64,000 nucleotides of DNA from Bactericera cockerelli (GCA_024516035.1 JAMCCL010000145.1:1-64000); one strand, 5' to 3'. Positions 40,886 through 54,300 are shown, counted from the first letter of the stretch. Notes: generated by a model from the sequence alone, not told the origin. Translations and numbers: made by a program.

Positions 40886-41117
40886 GCTGACCCCTTTCCT
40901 CCCTTCTGGCTACCATCGTTCACGATGACACTACCCTATATAAAAAAATAAAACCCCCTTTTCCCCCCTTTTTTTACTTCCGAAAATTTCTAAAAAAGAA
41001 ATGGGAAGTATTTTTAAAATTTTTGGGTTGAATTGGGGGGGTTTTAACGGAAAATTCCCGGATAAATTTTTCTTTTTTTGGGAAAAAAATTTTTGGAAAA
41101 TATAAATTACTTTTTTG

Positions 41118-41220
41118 GTTAATAACTTTCGTGTATCACAACAAATACCCAAACCCTTCACTAAATCTACGGAAGGGGGATTTGGAACCACCGCCCCCGG
41201 GGGGGAACAAGTCCCCCCTT
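41118..41220 (-). repeat. SINE family C, minus strand (degraded)
   Basis: GGTTAATAACTTTCGTGTAT, CTTCACTAAATCTACGG, TTTGGAACCACCG and ACAAGTCCCCCC follow the family order. Confidence 0.6.
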
Positions 41221-42575
41221 AAAACAGAAATGAAAAAGGGTTTTATTTGATGCATCAAAAATTCAGAACATTACCCCGAAAAGGGAAAAAAAGGCAAAAC
41301 AGCTGTCCAGGTTATGCTGGATATTCATGTAGTAAAATTAGTGCTTTTTTTTCATTTCTTTTTTTTTACTGAAAATTTTTTTTTTTTAAAATTCTTTCTT
41401 CCATCCCATATCACAAACTCTTAACTATTTTTTAGAATTTTGACAACCCCAAAAAAAAAACAACTTTAAAAAAAAAACCCACAATGGGGACGATGGGTCG
41501 TAATGGGGAACATAAAAGTCAAAAAATTTTTTAAACTTACCCGGGGAAAACAAACAAGACATTTTTTCTGATAGTGCCTCTACCATTTTTTTTTTTAAAA
41601 AGGATTTTTAGGTACCAATTTTTTTAGTCATTAAGATTTTTTTTTTGCCCCTTTTAAAATTTTTTGAAATTATAATTTTGTCATAATTAATTTAAATTTT
41701 TGAGTTTTGAGACAATGAAATTAAAGGATTACCCGGGAGACCGAAAAAACAAAAACCCCTTTACTCCCCCGGGGATCTTTTTTTCAAAAATTAAAAACCC
41801 CCCCTTCTTTTCCCGAAAAAAAAATTTTTAAAAACCCCCTTTTGCATATTTTTCCATCTAATGGCACCTATGACACTTCTCCGGGGGGAGGAGGGTTTTT
41901 CGCCTTTTTTTCTGCCCCCCCCAAAAACCCTTGCTTTTTTAACTTTAAGGGAAAAGATACCCACTTGAAAAATGAGGATATTTTTTGAAAAAAGGGACAA
42001 ATATTTTAAAGGGGTGAAATGAGAGAAATCCAAAGCGGGGTGAAGATTTCAAAAAATTTGGGGCCTCTCCCCTAACCCCAAAAACTGTTGGGGGGTTTAC
42101 GGAGGATTCATTACTTTGCCAAACTTATCCTTTTCAACTAATTGAAAAACCAAATTTGGGCGAAGCAAAGCAAAACCACAAAAAAACCTCCCTAATAAAA
42201 CCTATAGCTAGCTGACGAGTCAAAGCGTTTCAAAAGCTCATGAAAAAAAAAAAAATCATTTTTTTTGGAAAAAAAAACAATTCGTCCCCGAAAATTTAAC
42301 TCAAATTTTAAAAAAAAAAACCGATTAAAAAAATTTCCAAAACCCTTTTAAATAATTTGAAAGAAAAAAAAGCCAAAGTCCCAAAATGCGAAAGGGGGCC
42401 CCAAAAAAAAATTTAAATTTAAAAATGGGGGCCCCCAAAGCTGGGGAAAAAAAGCAATTTTGGGGCCCCCTTTTTTTTTTTTAATTTAAAATTTTTAAAA
42501 AACCCTTTTAAAAACCCCCTTTTGAGTTTGCCCTTAAAAAAAAACCCCCAAAAAAACATTGGGAAAGTACGATTT

Positions 42576-42960
42576 TTTTGTATATGGGGGGGGAGAAAGA
42601 TAGGGAAGAGAAAGAGAAGGGGGAAGGGGGGGGGAGAGGAAGAAAAAACCGGGTTTTGGGAAAATTAACCCCAAAAACTTTTTGGGGCGGGGAAAAAGGG
42701 AAAAAGGGGGGGGGGTCAATTCTAACGAGGGGGAGGGGGGTAGGAAAAAAAAGAATAGGAGAGAAAGAGAGAGGGGGGAAAAAAGAAAGAAGAGGGAAGA
42801 AAAGAAAGAGAAGAGAAGAAAGATCGAGAAAAGAGAAGGGGGGGAAAGAAAAAGGAAAAAAGAGAGAAAAGAGAAAAAAGAGAGAGGAAAAAAAAAAAAA
42901 GTAGAGAGAGAAGGGAAAAGAGAGAGAGAAGAGCAGAAAGGGGAAACGGAGGAATTTCTT
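42576..42960. repeat. Polypurine tract III
   Basis: GA/GGG-rich for about 385 bases, interrupted near 42,645-42,690. Two overlapping plus-strand frames of over 100 codons are E/K/R/G strings produced by the tract. Confidence 0.7.
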
Positions 42961-43879
42961 CCAAAATTTTTTAAAAAACCAACAAACTGGACTAGTAATT
43001 TTTTATCTTAACATCCCTTTGGGGCTGGGGGTTTTTTGGATCCAAAAGGACTGTACATTGAAAATAAATAAAATAAATATAATAAATCGGGTTTTTAATA
43101 TTTTTTCCCTATTTTTGGAAAATTTTAAAACCCCCCCCCCCCTTTTTCCAGCAGTAAGCCCAAGACATAATTTAAGACTCGCCAAAAAAAACTATCGAAT
43201 TTTTTTTTAAAATTTTTTTGGGGGAAAAAATTTTACCTAAATGCAATGGTCCGTTTTTTTACACTATTATAACTTCAGAACCATTGTCTCTTTACCAAAG
43301 AAGCACCATAAAAGACCCCAAAACGTTGAAAAAAGCGAAAATCGATTTTTTTGTTTTTTTTTTTTTCCCCCAAACCTTTAAAATTTTTTTTAGGATGGTG
43401 GTAAAAATCCAATGGGGGGTTGAAAAAAAAAATTCAACAAGCAAGGTCCCCCGAGGGGGAAACCCTTCGTTTTCTGGCATCCATCCCCCCCAGGCTGGAT
43501 AGGTAATTTGAAGTTTTTTTGGGGGGTTTAAACCCTTGTCTTCATACCACCCCCCCCCTACCAGCACCCCTTTTTCCTCACCCGCCGGGGGAGGCGGTTT
43601 TGGGGGAAAATTTAAAAGAAAAAAAAAATCATTCCCGTGGGGTTTTAAAAAGCTCGTTTTTAAAAATTTTATAAAATTCTCTTTATTTTAAATTTTAAAA
43701 AAAGGAAACAATAAAAAATAAAAAATTTTTAAAATTTTGGGGGGTTAAAATTAGGGGTGCCCTTTTTTCAAAGTTCCGGGATGGGTCAGTTTTTTTCCTC
43801 CAAAGACTACCCCTTTTTCCAAAAAAAAATCTTATAAAAAAAAAACCCACTTTTTTGGGTTGATGTCAAAAAGCGCACG

Positions 43880-44085
43880 AATATTCGGGGTTTTTAAACA
43901 CTCGCACCAGCAAAGGGTCCCGGTTCGCCCCCCCGGGCCCCAAAAAAAAATTTTTCAAAACTTGGTTCAGTTTTTTTTTTAAAGGGGAAAACCTTCCGGC
44001 CCGCTCGTGCCCGACCCCACCGGGGGGGAAAACTGTTCACTTCTCGCCCTCAAGGGAGGCTTAAAAGGATGGGCGGGCCCTAAAA
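43880..44085 (+). repeat. SINE family E (degraded)
   Basis: GGGTCCCGGTTCGCCCCCCC (B box region), then ACCTTCCGGCCCGCTCGTGC and CTGTTCACTTCTCGCC-AGGGAGGC match the clean copy at 21,837-21,975. Confidence 0.65.
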
Positions 44086-46059
44086 AACAACCCAACCCTA
44101 AACCCGTCCCCCCTTCCCCCTGTTTCTTGGGGACGAAAAAAAAAGCTGGGGAAACACCCCCTTTTTTTTTAAAAAAAAAAAAAGGCGTAACCAATAAAAG
44201 GGGTAACCAGACGATGTATAGCTGAAAAAATTTTACCACCTAACCCCAATCTTATGACGGGGGGGTTTTAAAACCCCCAAATTCTGAGAAAATAAAAACC
44301 CACAGTATTACAAATTTGTACTTTTAAAAGGGGCAAAAATAGAAACAAATAATAAAAAACAAATAAATTAAAAAAAATTTTATTGATTGATTTTTCTGCT
44401 CTGTACTTGGTTTTTGGGGCCCTCATCCCGGGGGGGGAAAAATTGGGAGTACCTGACCAAAGAAGCACGACCATTTTCGTATGTTATAGGGAAAAAAAAA
44501 ATATTTTGGAAAAAGGGAAAAACCAAATTGCGCTACCCCCCCAAAATTGTGATTTTAAAAAAAACAAAAAAAAAATTAAATAATATTTTTGGTAAAATTT
44601 TTAAAATTTTTATTTAAAATTTTTAAATGTTTCACGAAGAAACGAAAAAGGGGGGGTAAAAAAAAACGATCGTGTTTTTAAAAAAAATTTTTTTTGTATT
44701 TTTTTTAATGTTCATTTTGGGGTCCTAATATAACCCAAAGATAAAGAAAATTTTTTTCCCCCCAGAAATTTTTAGGGGGTGGGAATGGGGAATTCCGGGC
44801 CCCTTTGGGTTTTTTTGGAAAAATTAAAAATTCGCCCAAAAAGGCCGTTTTTTCGGGGTTGGTGATTTTAAAGTGGAAAAAAGGAAAAAAGGGGGGGGGC
44901 TTTTGGGGGGGTTTTAGAATGGGTGAAATTTTTGGGGGAGATTGTTTTACGTTTTAACCAGGGGAAAAAGGGCAATTTTTTTTTTAATGAACATTTTTTT
45001 TTAAAAAAAGGGTAAACAATCGAAGTCCTTGATGCCCTTGGGGGTTTTTGTCGGGCAGTAAAATTTTTTTTTTAAATCATACAATTCCCCAATGGCAAAA
45101 CGGGCAATTTTTCTTATAAATATTTTTTAAACAAATTCCCCAAAAAGGGGGAAAAATTTTTTTCTGAAGTTGTTTAACAACTTTTTTTTTTTATTTTTTT
45201 TTAACAACTTTCCTTCGTACTTGCATTTTTTTAAAAAAATTTTTTTAAAAAAATTTTGATAAAAATTTTTAAATCTAGGGACTATTAACTTAATACATTG
45301 ACTTTCCCCCCCGAAATTTTTAAAAATTTCCTCAGAGTTTGAAATTTTGACTTCGAATATGGGGGGTTTTTTAAAAATTTTTTCTCTTTATTAAAATCGT
45401 ATTACCAACAATTTTTCAGGGGGGTTTCCCGGGGAAAAAAAGGAAAAATTTGAAGATTATGTTTTTCACAAAAAATCATGAAAATTTTTCAAGGGAAAAC
45501 CCCAAATTAGAGTGGAGGTTTTTTTTTTTTTTAAAAAATTTTGGGGCCCAAAAAAAAGATAAAGAAAAGAATTGGATTGTTTTAACAAGTTTGGCTTTTT
45601 GTACAATTTGAATAACAATACGTTCAATCCCCCACTGAAAAAGAATTTTTTTAAAATTTTGGGGTTTCTTTTTTTTTAAGGATCCCCTTTCCGGGGGCTC
45701 CTCTTGACCCTCCCCCAAAGGGGAAAATATTGTTCACATACTCACTTTTGGAATTTTTTTCTCCCCCCAAAAAGGGGAAGGGGAACTGGGGGGGGGCCCC
45801 CCCCAAAAAACTCTACAGAGCCTTATTTAAAATAAAAAAGAAAAAAAAAAAATCAGTGACACATTCTTTTTTTTTTTTTTTTCTTTTTTTTTAAAGGGGC
45901 CGTTTTTTAAAAATTTTCCCCAAATTTTTTACTTCACTTTGTACTATTGTATCCTTATAAAATTAGTTTTCACAATATGGCAGTTTTTGGGGTTTTTAAA
46001 CTTCCCTCTGTAGTAAACACTAACATCTTTTTTTTAATATCTTAAAAATCTTATACGGG

Positions 46060-46260
46060 GGGGGCAAAAGTCGGAAACCCCTGAAAACTTTCGAATGGCT
46101 TCTTCGGAAAATTTAAAAAATTTTTTTACGGTAAACCGGGCTAATAAGCCCTTTTTTTTACTTTGGGCGATTTTTTTTTTCCCCCCCCCTGCGGGGCCGG
46201 GGGGGCCCAAATTCCCAATTTTTAAATACAACCCCCCCCCTTTTCGATACATTTTTGAAA
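46060..46260 (+). repeat. Repeat R2, copy 1
   Basis: AAAAGTCGGAAACCCCTGAA, ACTTTCGAATGGCTTC, TTACGGTAAACC, a GC-rich GGGGCC centre and CGATACATTTTTG. The same words follow at 46,340 and, inverted, at 46,745. Confidence 0.7.
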
Positions 46261-46339
46261 ATCTTTTAAAAAGAAAAACTGGTGAAAAATTTTTTTTTTA
46301 ATTTTTAAAGTTTGCAAAGGGGCCCCAAAATTTTTGTAT

Positions 46340-46560
46340 CAGAAAAGGGTCGGAAACCCCTGAAATCTTTCGAAAGGGCTTTCTCAAAATTTTTTAAAAA
46401 TTTTGTACGGTAATCCTGGAAATTTTAAACCCCTTTCATTAAAAGGAAACCGTTTTTTTTTTTTTTTTTTTCCGGGGCCCCCCATGTCGGGGCCAGGAGG
46501 CCAATTTTTTTTTTTTTTAAAAAAAAAAAACCCCCCTTTTTGCGATACTTTTTTGGGAAA
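46340..46560 (+). repeat. Repeat R2, copy 2 (direct)
   Basis: AAAGGGTCGGAAACCCCTGA, TCTTTCGAAAGGGC, TGTACGGTAATCC, GGGGCC centre and GCGATACTTTTTTGG, in the same order as copy 1 and about 280 bases later. Confidence 0.7.
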
Positions 46561-46744
46561 AAGGGCTAATACCCCGATTTTCCCCGTGCCAGTTTTAAAA
46601 GTTACTGAGAAACCCCTTTTCCCAAAAGAATTCGGGGGTTTCCAACTTTACTGCATGCAAAAAATTTGGCCCGCCATTTGAAAAAATTAATGAAAAAAAA
46701 TAAAATTTTGCACCAATTATTTTTTATTGAAAGCCCTTTTTCCC

Positions 46745-46945
46745 AAAAATGTATCGAAAAAGGGGGGTTTTATTTAAAAAAATGAATTTGGGCCCCCCCG
46801 GCCCCCCCAGGGGGGCCGGTAAAAAAAAACTCCCCAAATCTAAAAGAAGGTCTTATTAGTCCGTTTCCCCTAAAAAATTTTTAAATTTTTTACCGAAAAG
46901 CCATTCGAAATTTTTCGGGTTTTTCCCGACTTTTGCCCCCCCTTA
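46745..46945 (-). repeat. Repeat R2, copy 3 (inverted)
   Basis: The reverse complement reads GCAAAAGTCGGGAAAAACCC, TTTCGAATGGCTTTTCGG, then a GC-rich centre and CGATACATTTTTGG. It mirrors copy 1. Confidence 0.7.
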
Positions 46946-48309
46946 AAAAAAACAATAAAAAAACCTTTGGGGAAATTTTAAAAAAAAATTGTGAGCAATC
47001 ACAAAATTTTTTCCCTTTTTAAAATTTTAGCAAAACCTCGTCCATTTTTTTGGGGGAAAAACATAAAACCCCAGGGCCAACTATCCCCTACACAAAATTT
47101 GGGTTTTTTTTTTTTAAAAAAAAAAAATTTTTTTTGTTTGGGTTTTTAATTTTTTTTAAAATAAAAGGACTTCAAAATTTTTTTTTTATATTTTTTTTTT
47201 TGTAAGCTCAGTGGCAATGTCGGGCGGGTCGTCGGGGAAACCACAGTCCCGGGTTTGGACAGGGGGTTGATAACCCTTGAAAGGGGAAAAAACCTAAAAT
47301 ATCCCATGTTTTACTTTTTTTTTAAAAAATTTTTTTAAAAAAAAATTTTGAACAAAACGGGTTTTTAGCTTACCTTAGCTATCGTTAGGTCTAATAGGGG
47401 GGAATAATAAATCGCATTATTTTTTAAATTTTCCCCTTAGGGGCTTATTTTTTCTATTATTCCACAGTAAGTCAAGCGATTTTAAATTTTTAAAAAAAAC
47501 CCAAATGGGGGCATAAATTTTTTTCCCGGGTGGGTTTCGAACCCCCACGAAAACCCCAGAATCTCTGGATTTACATTTTTGCCACCTTTACCACTGACTA
47601 CCGGGAAGAAAGTGAACCCCTAGAAAACGGGAACCCTTCCCCGTTTTTGGGCCCCCCCTTTTTTTTTTTTGCTTCCCCCCCCCACCAAAGTAGATTTAAA
47701 TTTTTTAAAAACACCTTAGGAATCAATTCGAAACTCTCTGAAGAAACAAAAAAAAACAATCCCTTCGAAAAAAAAAAAAGAAAATAAAAAGAGAAAAAAT
47801 AGAAAATGATTTAAACAAAAAGGGGGATGGAAAAATTTAACCCCTTTTTTTTAAAATAAATTTAAAATTTTTCATAAAAAAACCTAAATTTTGGGAAAAA
47901 AAATCAAGTTTCTAGATATTTTTTTTTTAAATTCTTAAAAGGCCCCTAAGGTTATGGTTAAAAAAACAAAAGTAAGTTTTTAAAAAGGAGTTTTTTTTTT
48001 CGCAAAAAAAGAGAAAGAAGGGGAAGAAAAAGGAGGAATTTTGAAAATTTTTTTTAAAATTTTAAAATTTTACATTTATTGATGTAAAAAAATTAAAAAA
48101 AAAATTTTTCCTATGCAAGCAACTTTTTTTGGGGGAAAATTTTTTTTCCCCCGCCCAAATATCGCTTATCGTTTTTTTTATAAATTTTTAAAATTTTTGG
48201 GTTTTGACCGACTTATTAAATAAATCGTACGACGAGTTTTTAAAACTTAGCTGTTAAGAAAATTTAAAATTTTACAAAAATTTTAAATTTTTGGGTTTAA
48301 AGGGAACAG

Positions 48310-48396
48310 GTAAAAAAAGAGAGAGAGAGAGAGAGAGAAGAAGAGAGAGAGAGAGAGAGAAAAGAGAGAAGAGAGAGAGAAAAGAGAAAAAGAAGT
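48310..48396. repeat. (GA)n microsatellite
   Basis: Nearly uninterrupted GAGAGA units with a few AAG interruptions. Confidence 0.8.
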
Positions 48397-48566
48397 AGGG
48401 CCTGCACTCACAGTCTTGAACAAAAGTCGGGGAAAAATCCCGGGCCCCTACCAATTTTAATGAGCTCCCCTCAAATTTATTTTTTGCACCACAAAAATTT
48501 TCCCAAAATCCAGAAAATTTTTTTGGGTCGGGGGTTTTTCACCAAATAAAAAGCTGTTAGTCCCAA

Positions 48567-48840
48567 AAAGGTTTTAAAGCGCTAGTCCGTAATCCCGTAC
48601 TAGGATCCTTTTGGTTTTAATCCCAAAACCAAAAAATAATTTTTTTCCCTTTTTTAAAATTTTTTTTGTTACCCAAAAAAAAAAAAGACTCTGAAGGTTT
48701 TTGGAAAAAATGATCCTTATTTTTTTTTTTTTTTTACCCCAAAAAGAAACTTGAAGTTGAAGGTTTTTGGGGAAAAAAATCTTTTAGCAAATTAAACCCC
48801 CTGGGGGTTTCCTTCCACTAAAAAGTGGGTTTTTATTACA
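48567..48840 (+). repeat. SINE family B (degraded)
   Basis: TTTTAAAGCGCTAGTCCG, CTAGGATCCTTTTGG, AGACTCTGAAGG and CCTTCCACTAAAAAGTG are in family order. A second AGGTTTTTGG block suggests partial duplication of the body. Confidence 0.65.
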
Positions 48841-49627
48841 ATAAAAGAAGGGGGTTTCCCAAAGTTGAGTACAGTGAAAAAAACACTACCTTGGGGGATG
48901 AAATTTTTTCCTCAGAATTTTTTCATAAGCTTAAGATAAAAGGGTTTGGGGGGGAAAGATTGCCAAACAATAACCCCGCCCTTTAGTTAAGGGCATATTA
49001 TTTTAAAAATTTTGTTTACTTTTTTTCCTGTTTTTTTTAAAACTGTCCAAAATTTTTTTTTTCCCAAATTTTTTCCAATTTTTTTTTGAAAAAATTTCCC
49101 CTTTTTAAAAAAGTTTTCATAATAATAATACTAAAGAAGAAAATTATTATTGAACAAATAAAAAAAAACTATATTAAATTTAATTCCCAAATTTTCGGTC
49201 GAAACTTCCTGTTTGAGGGGGCCCAAAAAAAAAAATGTTAAAAAAAAAAATAAAATAAATATTTCCTGGATTTTACTTTTGTATCCATAGCTGGTTACTC
49301 CCACCCCACCCAGACTGGTAGGTTTTAAAAAAGCCAGTTTTAAAATTAATGAAACTTCACCATAAAAAAAAATTTTTTCCCCCCCTAAAGGGAAAGAAAA
49401 AATTTTACTAATATTTTTCCCCAAATTTTCCCAAACCCCGCCCTTTTTGGGTTGAAAGGCGGGTTTTTAAAATTTGATTGAAAACCCGACAAAAAAAAAA
49501 TTACAAGGGGTTTTCCCAAAAAAACCCCCCGGGAAAACAACTTTGGGGGGTGGGAACGATTTGTCAAAAGTACGCCCCTGTAGACAGAGCACCTTTTTGG
49601 GTAGGGGCGGAATAATTTTTTTCTTTG

Positions 49628-49735
49628 GGGGAGAAGAGAGAGAGAGAGAGAAAAGAAAAAGAGAAAGACAAAGAGAAAAAAAGAAGAGAAAAGGGAAGAG
49701 GAGAGAGAAAAAAAAAAAAGAGAGAATAATTTTTA
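49628..49735. repeat. Polypurine tract IV
   Basis: AGAGAGAG then GAAAGAAAAGA-type units for about 105 bases. Confidence 0.7.
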
Positions 49736-50013
49736 GGGGGCTAATAACTAAAACGGCAACTTTAAATAAAGAAGATGCAAGGATATACAAGGCTAAATGG
49801 TAGATAAAAGGGAAATAAATAAAAAGGGGAATAAAAAAACGGGGATTCTGGTAGGGGGGTACATGAAACAGCTTTTTACATTACCCCTGTATACAAGAAA
49901 AAAAGAAAACCATTTTTGAGGTAAACCATTTTTTTTAAAAAAAATTTAATTTCGTGCCCCTTAAAAAGGGGGACATTTTTTTACTTTCCTTATTTAATTT
50001 CAGGTTACATTTT

Positions 50014-50130
50014 TGTTTAATTCGTAATAAAAACACCAAACCCTTAGCTAAATCTGAAAGGCCCCTTTTTTGACCGACCGACTTTTTTACAACTCCGCCG
50101 CTTTTTCGATCAAGCTATTGAGGGCGCCAT
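50014..50130 (-). repeat. SINE family C, minus strand (degraded)
   Basis: AATTCGTAATAAAAACACC, CTTAGCTAAATCTGAA, GACCGACCGAC, ACAACTCCGCCGC and TCGATCAAGCTATTGAGGG. Confidence 0.6.
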
Positions 50131-52272
50131 ATTTTAATAAAACAATTCTATGTCCCCGAGAGGGGTTTTTTTATTTTTTTTTGGGTTTTCCCAAAAAATG
50201 GGGGTAAAACCCCCGTCAATGACTAATCCCTATCTATCAAACTCAAAATTTTGGGTTGCCATGTATCTATAGGGGGTCCCTTTTTTTTAAAACCACACCC
50301 AAACGGTAAAAAATATCGAAAAATTTTAAGAGAATGGGGCCCCCCAAAACCATATCCTTTTCCAAAAAAAATTAAAAAAAAATTTCAAAAAGGGGGGGCC
50401 CGTCCACATACGCCAGGGGCCCCCCCTTTTAAATTTTAAATTTTTTTCCCCCTTCGAAGACGGGGGGAAAGGGGGGTAAGCTATAAAGAGACGTTAGGGG
50501 GAAATTTTTTTCATTTTGACCGAGTACACCGTTTTTTTTTTTTGGGGAAAATTTTTTAGGTAATTTTTCCTTTCCCCCGGGGCTGAAAGGGGAAAATTAA
50601 AAAAGGGGTTTAAAAAAAAAAAACCCCGAAAAAAAAGGTTTTAAAAAAAAATTTTTTTTCCATGATCCCTTTTTCCCCACCTTTTTTTTTTTTTTTTTAT
50701 TTTTTTTAAAAGGGGGGGTATCTCTTTTTTTTTTCTTTTTTTTTGATTAAAAATCTTTTATTATTTTTTTTTTCTTTTTCTTTTTTTGATTTCATAATTA
50801 AATTTTAAAGTTTAATGGCCCGTTTTCGGGAAAAAACATCTTGCCCCCCTTTCATTATTTCGGGATTCATAAAAACTCAATTTTAAAAAGGGAAAATTAT
50901 CTTGAACAATGGTATTACCCCCCAAGGAAAATTTTGGGCCTTATAATAAATTTTTTTTTTTTTCCTTTTTCCCCCTTTTTTAAAAAAAGAAGAGGCAAAG
51001 GAAAACCCTTTTTTAAAAAAAATTTTTTTTCAGGACTATTTTTTTTTAATTTTTTTTACTGCTATAGGTATTTGACATAAAAAAAATCGACTGTGCAATA
51101 AAATTTTTAAAAAATTTGGCCTACTTCCTTGGGGGGGGGGTTTTTAATTGAGTAGCTGATGCCCGATTTGTGGGTTTTTTTGCGAATGAGGTTAAAAAAA
51201 AAAAACCCCCGTCGGGGATAAAAACCAAGCATTTTTGCCAAATTAGAAAAATGAATTTTAAAAAAATTTCCCCCAAATTTCAGTAATTGCACTGGGAAAA
51301 AAAGAGGGCCGACCCCAAACCCCCGATTTTTTTTTGGGGGTCAGTGGAAAGGCAAGTTCCAAAAAAATACCACAATTTTTTTGGGGAAAACTCATGATTT
51401 TATTCTATCACCTTTTTTAAAACAAAAACAAAAAACCAAAAAAAAACACAATTTTAAAAAGTCTAATTCAAAAAACTCCTAATTTAAAAACCCCATAATT
51501 TTTAAAAAATTTAAAAAAGGGGGTTTTTTTAAAAAAATTTTATGTAGAAAATTTTAAAATTTTTAATTTTTTCAACAAAGAAAAAAATTTCCCTTTCCGG
51601 GTCAAAAAATTTATTGTAATAAAAAAACAAAAAAAGAGGGGCCCTTTTTTTTCTTTTAAAAAAGCTAAAAATTTAAGGGGTGGGGTTTTTTAGAGAGCGT
51701 GAAAACTTTTTTTGGGGGAAAAAACTTTTGTGCATCAATTTTTTTCCCTTTTTTTTTTTTCCTCTTTTTTATACATAAAATAATTTAAATTTTGGTTTTT
51801 GTGAATTTTTTTTTGAAATTCACATATACTTAAATAATAAATAAAATAGCGTCTCTGTAGTAAAAGTTGTTTACATACAGAATGAAAAAATTAAAAAAAA
51901 AAAATACATAACTATATTTAGCAATTTTATTTAAATTTTTAAAATTTTTTATCATATGTTAAATTACTTACACTTCCCTTTTCCAAAAAAATTTTTTTTT
52001 TTTCATAATCTAAAATTTTATTTTTTTCCCATAATGTGTCCGGTCTTTTTTGGGCATTTCGGGATTTTCCCCCTAGCATCATCTCTCATGTCTATTTTAT
52101 TCCATATTCCGACTACAAAACAAAATTTTATACTTTTCCTTTTTCCCCAAAAATTATTAAATTTCGGGGCTCCATGTGCCCCACCCCCGCCCTTTTTCCC
52201 TTTTTTGGGTTTTTCCTATTCCTCACCTCCAAAACTTTTTTTCCTCTTTTTAAATAAAAATAAAAACCTTTA

Positions 52273-52450
52273 TGGAAGGTAACCCCAGGGGGGGTTTTAT
52301 CTCAAACCATTTTCTACCACCACCCCCAGACCCTTATTAGTATGGGGTTTCACAAACTCAAATTAATGGGGAAAAATTCGGCCTGGGGGGAAATTCGAAC
52401 AACGGACCCTAGCTACCTGGATTACCAAAAAGCGCGTTAACCACTTTTTA
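52273..52450 (-). repeat. SINE family B, minus strand
   Basis: Read on the minus strand: GTTAACGCGCTTTTTGG, TAGCTAGGGTCCGTTG, GGCCGAATTTTTCCCCATTA, GTGAAACCCCATACTAATAA, TGGGGGTGGTGGTAG and CCTGGGGTTACCTTCCA. It lies directly beside the smeared Jockey-like fragment. Confidence 0.7.
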
Positions 52451-52463
52451 CCAATAAATGCCG

Positions 52464-52690
52464 GGGAAAAAACTGTGGGGGAACCTCTGATCGACCTGAA
52501 AGAGGAACCCCACCTGGTTTACCCCCTTTTCCCTTTTTAACCTGGAAAACCCTGAACCCCCTTTTAACCGGCGTTCAAATGCAGAAAAAAACCAAAAAAA
52601 GGGGGGGGACGAGAGATCCTGATGCGATTTTTGGCTTGGAGCAGACCCCAACATCGCTCACCTGTGTTTGTGACCAAACCTGCACACATA
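52464..52690 (+). pseudogene. Smeared second copy of Jockey-like RT end
   Basis: GAACCTCTGATCGACCTGAA, CCCCACCTGG, ACCTGGAAAACCCTGAACC and CAAATGCAG match the clean fragment at 23,313-23,420. Frames then read CTWK-like, TGVQMQK and GLEQT, echoing TTWKSLN, TGVSRCK and GEVQT. Frame is lost repeatedly. The coding signal is only visible by comparison with the clean copy. Confidence 0.65.
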
Positions 52691-53089
52691 CAAAATTTTT
52701 TGCAGGCAACGAGGCACTTTTTTTGGGGGGACACGGGGAAAACAAAACGACGGACTTTTTATAGGGGAACAAAAAAATAATAATAAAGGAAATCAATTTT
52801 CCTTTTATTTTCTTTACATTTTTTTTCACCTACACCTCTTTTCGTATTTTTATTTTGTTTTTTTCCCCAAATTATTTTTCCACTTTTTTTTTTACTTCTT
52901 CTCTCTTCTTTCCCTTTTTTTCCCCCTTTCTTTAAAAAAAATTTTTTTAAAAAAACCGTACTTGATCGATAAGGGGGGAGACTTTTTAACCGGGGGGGGG
53001 TTTTACCCGGGTTTTTTCCCCGTAGTTTTGGGTTTAAAGCGTTTTTGAGAGTTGTGAAATTCGAAAGATGATTAATATAAACATCAAAA

Positions 53090-53420
53090 TTTTTTTTCCC
53101 TCTCTTAAAATTTTTTTCTTTAGAAAATTTTTTACCAAAAAACTACTTTTTCTTTGTTCTTCATTTTTTTTAAACCCACCTTTCTTTTGTTTTTTTCCCT
53201 TGATTTTTAAATTTTCCCCTTTATTTCTTCTTTTCGTCTTCTCCAGACCCCCCCTTTTTTCCTTCTTACCCTTTTTCCCCTTTTTCCCCCCTCTTTTTTA
53301 CTCTTCATTTTTCTTTTTCCCCATATAATTTTTCTTTTTTTTCCCATTGATTTTTATTTTTCCCTTTTTTCCTTTCCCTTTCCCCTTCTCCTCTGTTCCC
53401 CGGCTGTTTTTTCCCCAATA
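53090..53420. repeat. Polypyrimidine tract
   Basis: T/C-rich for about 330 bases, with F/L/S/P open frames that are by-products. Confidence 0.65.
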
Positions 53421-53559
53421 ATTTTTTTTTTTCCCCTATTAAAGGGGGTTTTTTAAGATTTATTTAAAACCCTTTTTTTAAAAACCCTTTTTTTAAGTGG
53501 GGAAAATAATTTTTAGTACTGTTTATTTTTTGGGGGCAACTATTTATACCTATCCTAAG

Positions 53560-53703
53560 TTTTAAATTTTTTGCTTGCCTTTTTTTTTTTAGCCCAAAAT
53601 TTAGTTTCTTTTTTTTACTTTTTATTTTTTATTGCCATCCATTTCTTTTTCCATTTTTTTTTAATACCCCACCTTTTTGATTTTTCTTTTTTCGTTATTT
53701 TTT

Positions 53704-53741
<38 letters not shown>

Positions 53742-54300
53742 CCAAAGTTTTCTTTTAAATTTTCCCCTCTTAAAAACCTTTTTTTCTTCCTTTTCTTTTC
53801 ATTTTTTCACCTATTTCGGTTAAAATTTTTTTTTAATTTTTTTTTTTTAATTTTTTGTGATTTGTTTTTCCCCCCTTAACTCTTTTTTTTCATTCGTCCC
53901 CTTTTTCCTTTCTCTCCTCTTAATGGTTTTTAAAAAACTCTCACCCCCCCTCCTCTCTCTTATTTTGGAAACGACTTTTTTCTTTTTTTTTTTCAGTCAA
54001 CTCCCCCTACGCCTCTTTCTCTCTCTCCTCCCTTCTTTTTAACCTCTTTTCCTTTTTCCTTTTCCCCCATGACGCTACAGAGTGGGAAAATATTATATTT
54101 TTCCCCCCTCATTTCCTTTAATATACCCCCTCTTCTCTCTCTATCTCTCCTCTTTTCCCTAAGTACGTGTCCTCTCTTTTTTTTCCCTCATTTTCTTTTT
54201 CTCTTTTTCTTTTCCCCCCCGTAAACTATCTTTTCTCTCTTTCCTTTTTTTTATTATCTCTCTCTTTCTCTCTCTCTCTTCCACCAAAAATTTTTTGTCA
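53560..54300. repeat. Long polypyrimidine region with T(~38) run
   Basis: Mostly T and C for 740 bases, including a run of about 38 T at 53,705-53,742 and CT dinucleotide stretches at 54,130-54,150 and 54,258-54,280. Several plus-strand frames are artefacts. Confidence 0.65.
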
